Source of the DNA: Hymenolepis diminuta
Taxonomy: Eukaryota > Platyhelminthes > Cestoda > Cyclophyllidea > Hymenolepididae
Reading direction: 5' to 3'
Assembly: GCA_900708905.1 (NCBI GenBank)
Contig: CAADRB010000034.1
Span: 1,091,379 to 1,155,378, forward strand
DNA length: 64,000 bases
Part shown: positions 61,721 to 64,000 of the stretch, one piece after another
Position numbering within the stretch: position 1 is the first letter of the stretch
How the letters are laid out: the number at the start of each line of letters is the position of its first letter
Notes under the pieces: generated by a model
Told to the model about the DNA's origin: nothing
The model's database searches: none
Seen by the model: the letters and a program-made list of their open reading frames with translations, nothing else
Made by a program: the position numbers and the translations under genes

Positions 61721-62621
61721 ATGATAAGTGACTCCTATTTGAGTCAAATTGATGAACTTTACAATGCGGAAAGACATCAGGAAGTCTACGACAAACTCAG
61801 AAGACCCGATGGAAACTACAGTGAAGTATCTCCACAAATTCTCTGGAGACTTGCAAGAGCGATCCGTTACCTAAGTAAGCTTACTAAATATCTCCTTATT
61901 TACCAGTTTTTACAAAGGGCAAAGAAGATAAGCCAGCAAGAAAGAAGTGGTTGGAAGAAGGTCTCAGTGTTATGAAAATGGCCGTAGAGAAATATCCAGA
62001 TGACAGTTATTGCAATACCGTATGCAGGCATCTAAACTTAAGCCTATTTTTAGTGGTACGGAGTCATGTTATCATTGGAATCCGTGGAGCGAGGGAAGAA
62101 AAGGAGAATTGAACTAACCTATATGATCAGGGAGTATTTCGATGTAAATCTCTTTCCTTTGTTCAACATTTTATTTCTAGAAAGCCTACGAGATTGATTC
62201 AAAATATTTCGTTCTTCTGCATTGCCTCGGAACGTGGTGCTTTGAAATTGCAAGGCTTAATAAACTGGAGAGAGAAATTGCTTCAGTTTTCTTTGCTAAG
62301 CCTCCAGAATCCTCTTACGATGAGGCGCTAAGATACTTCCTGGAATCCTACCATGGTGAGCTGTTTTTTCAATGGATAATGCTTCCCAAATTTAGTAAAT
62401 CCAGATTTGATCTTTACATCTGCACGAATTGCACAGTGCTACGATAAGTTGAAAAACAAAGAAGCCGCAAAGAAGTGGGCAGAAAGAGCTCTTTCTAAAC
62501 CCGGAAGGGATGATGAAGTGATTGAGGTACCTTTTTATATCCACAATAATGCTAACCATTGCGCTATTTTAAAAAATAGGCTCAAGAAGAGTGTCGGAAA
62601 ATTCTGAAAAATTATCGTTAA
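61721..62621 (+). CDS. RMDN1: RMDN-like TPR protein, copy g (intact)
   Basis: Exons 61721-61874, 61907-62019, 62054-62143, 62181-62355, 62396-62526 and 62580-62621; 234 residues. The ATG at 61721 is chosen because the 5' flank aligns base for base in length with copy f (GCTGT plus 9 bases, then ATG); an in-frame ATG at 61715 would add two residues. Motifs are HQEVYDKLRRPDGNY, ILWRLARAIRYL, WYGVMLSLESVE, RIELTYMIREYFD, HCLGTWCFEIA, FFAKPPESSYDEALRYFLESY and IAQCYDKLKNKEAAKKWAERAL. It is very similar to copy f, with the same six-exon layout and introns of 32-53 nt, so the two arose by recent tandem duplication. Confidence 0.88.
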
Positions 62622-64000
62622 TGACATTTCAAAATCAGTCGGCATCTTTTGCTATGCAGTCTCCTTGTTTTAATGTAACCCCTTTATTGTCAACTATTTT
62701 CTTCATGTTTATAAGCATTCCTAAAGATAAGCGTTTGAAGTTCTGATATTGAACGAATTTACAAATAGCGCATTTTATGCAATAGCATATGCTTTTGATG
62801 CAATCTGAATCCTTTTGTTGCAAATTCTCTATGGCATCAGGAAAAACTTGAAATCATCTACTGTGTAAAATTATTTTAATATTATTTCAAAGAAAATACT
62901 TCAAAATCAGTAATTTAGTTGGCAGTTTACTACAAGGAAAAATTCTATTCACAAGCGCCAACCTGAATGTTGCACATTTATTTTCTCGTTATAACATCGT
63001 TTAAAATAATACAAAATAAGGATTTATTTCTTAAATAAGAAAAAGTAATAAGTTTTTACCAACAAGAAAACCACAACTTTTGTTTAAATAATGTATGTCA
63101 CAACTTGGAGATATTTTGAAAAAGGAAATCGTGATCTGAAAACCTGAGGTGTAAACTTTTTATGCAAAGCAGTTATGCTTTATTCACATCTTCACTTATC
63201 TCTTTAGCTCATTCACCTGGGAGCCATATTCACATAACTGAAATGTACTCAAAAGTACCAAAGTTGGAAGATCGTAGTACGGGGAGCTCACGCAATGCTA
63301 ATTTCAAGAGTTTATTAATCTTTATAAAACATGTAAGTCGCCTCTGCGACGGCGATTCTCAAGACGCATGCTAACTGAGATATACACTCAAGAACACTTG
63401 GTAATAGTGATGCAACCTACAGTCATGATCAAAATCGACCGATAAATTATATATAAGGTGATTTAAATATAGAAAAATGATTCCAATTCTTCAGATATTA
63501 CTGTACACATTTCAAGACTCCCAGGTAATTATTAGTTGGGGACAAAACGAATTTCTCTGTGATGACTCTGCTATCTTTGGAACAACATGCTCAGGAGGAG
63601 TGGAAAAGCGGGATTGCAACATATTTAATTTCTTGCACAAAATACCGCCTCCTGAATCAGAAACCGCATGTAGAAATTATACATAGGGTGTAACCGATAG
63701 TGATGACAATTAACATCTGTACCCAAATGGACTGACTTACTAGGTACAATAAGAATTTTGAATTCACATTTGCACCATTAGTACACGCAAACTCAACTGC
63801 ATTTCCTGAGATGAAATGTTTGCTTATTTGATTTTATGCACAAATAAGAACGACAATAAACTAAAAGTAGAGGAATGATTGCTGAAGATATACGAAATTC
63901 GGTCGGTCATTCCCGATAAACCTTTAAAAACTAGATGAAATTGCGGGCCAACATCCCGACAGACAATTATGATATGGACAGGATCGATGCAACATAAATA
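62622..64000. other. AT-rich right edge without supported genes
   Basis: Starts with the likely 3' UTR of copy g, then AT-rich DNA. Short frames at 63162-63374 and 63477-63686 match no known family. Confidence 0.4.

Noticed and set aside
1..64000. CRISPR array, operon or other prokaryotic system
   Set aside because: No regularly spaced short repeats and all recognised genes are spliced eukaryotic genes.

Overview
The window looks like nuclear DNA of a parasitic flatworm (tapeworm or fluke). This is an inference from intron-rich metazoan housekeeping genes, AT-rich non-coding DNA, short GT-AG introns next to a few long ones, AATAAA poly(A) signals, degenerate Ty3/Gypsy and mariner pieces, and a locally expanded family of short RMDN-type TPR proteins. 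No bacterial-style operons, CRISPR array, rRNA or convincing tRNA gene was seen. Gene models were built by hand from splice sites, reading phase and family alignment from memory; no searches were run.

Left third (1-23.1 kb) is a compact set of single-copy housekeeping genes. It holds the 3' end of an unrecognised gene (+), a SIRT6-type sirtuin (-, 976-5538), GINS1/PSF1 of the replicative helicase (+, 6480-9008), two tandem phosphoglycerate mutase paralogues (+, 11415-13334 and 14445-16386), and the condensin kleisin NCAPH (-, 16833-23130). SIRT6 and GINS1 are divergent across about 940 bp. The second PGAM has lost two catalytic residues and looks like a pseudoenzyme.

Middle (23-39.6 kb) is repeat-rich. 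A 1349-bp direct repeat lies 9920 bp apart (24004 and 33924). There is a broken Gypsy element on the minus strand (about 30040 down to 27583), a mariner relic (30720-31616), four copies of a roughly 290-bp LTR-like repeat, and a Gypsy gag relic directly behind one of those LTRs. The first intact RMDN-like gene (-, 35184-36041) overlaps the second copy of the 1349-bp repeat.

Right part (35-62.6 kb) is an RMDN-like tandem family. Four genes are intact (35184-36041 -, 57256-58108 -, 60051-60943 +, 61721-62621 +). Three are decayed copies (39645-40378, 47215-47830, 55330-55976, all -), and one is a truncated terminal exon inside the 1349-bp duplication (25264-25352). Internal coding exons of 113, 90 and 175 nt are shared by all intact copies. 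The long stretches between them (40.4-47.2, 49.9-54.5 and 62.6-64 kb) are very AT-rich, and I see no supportable gene there.
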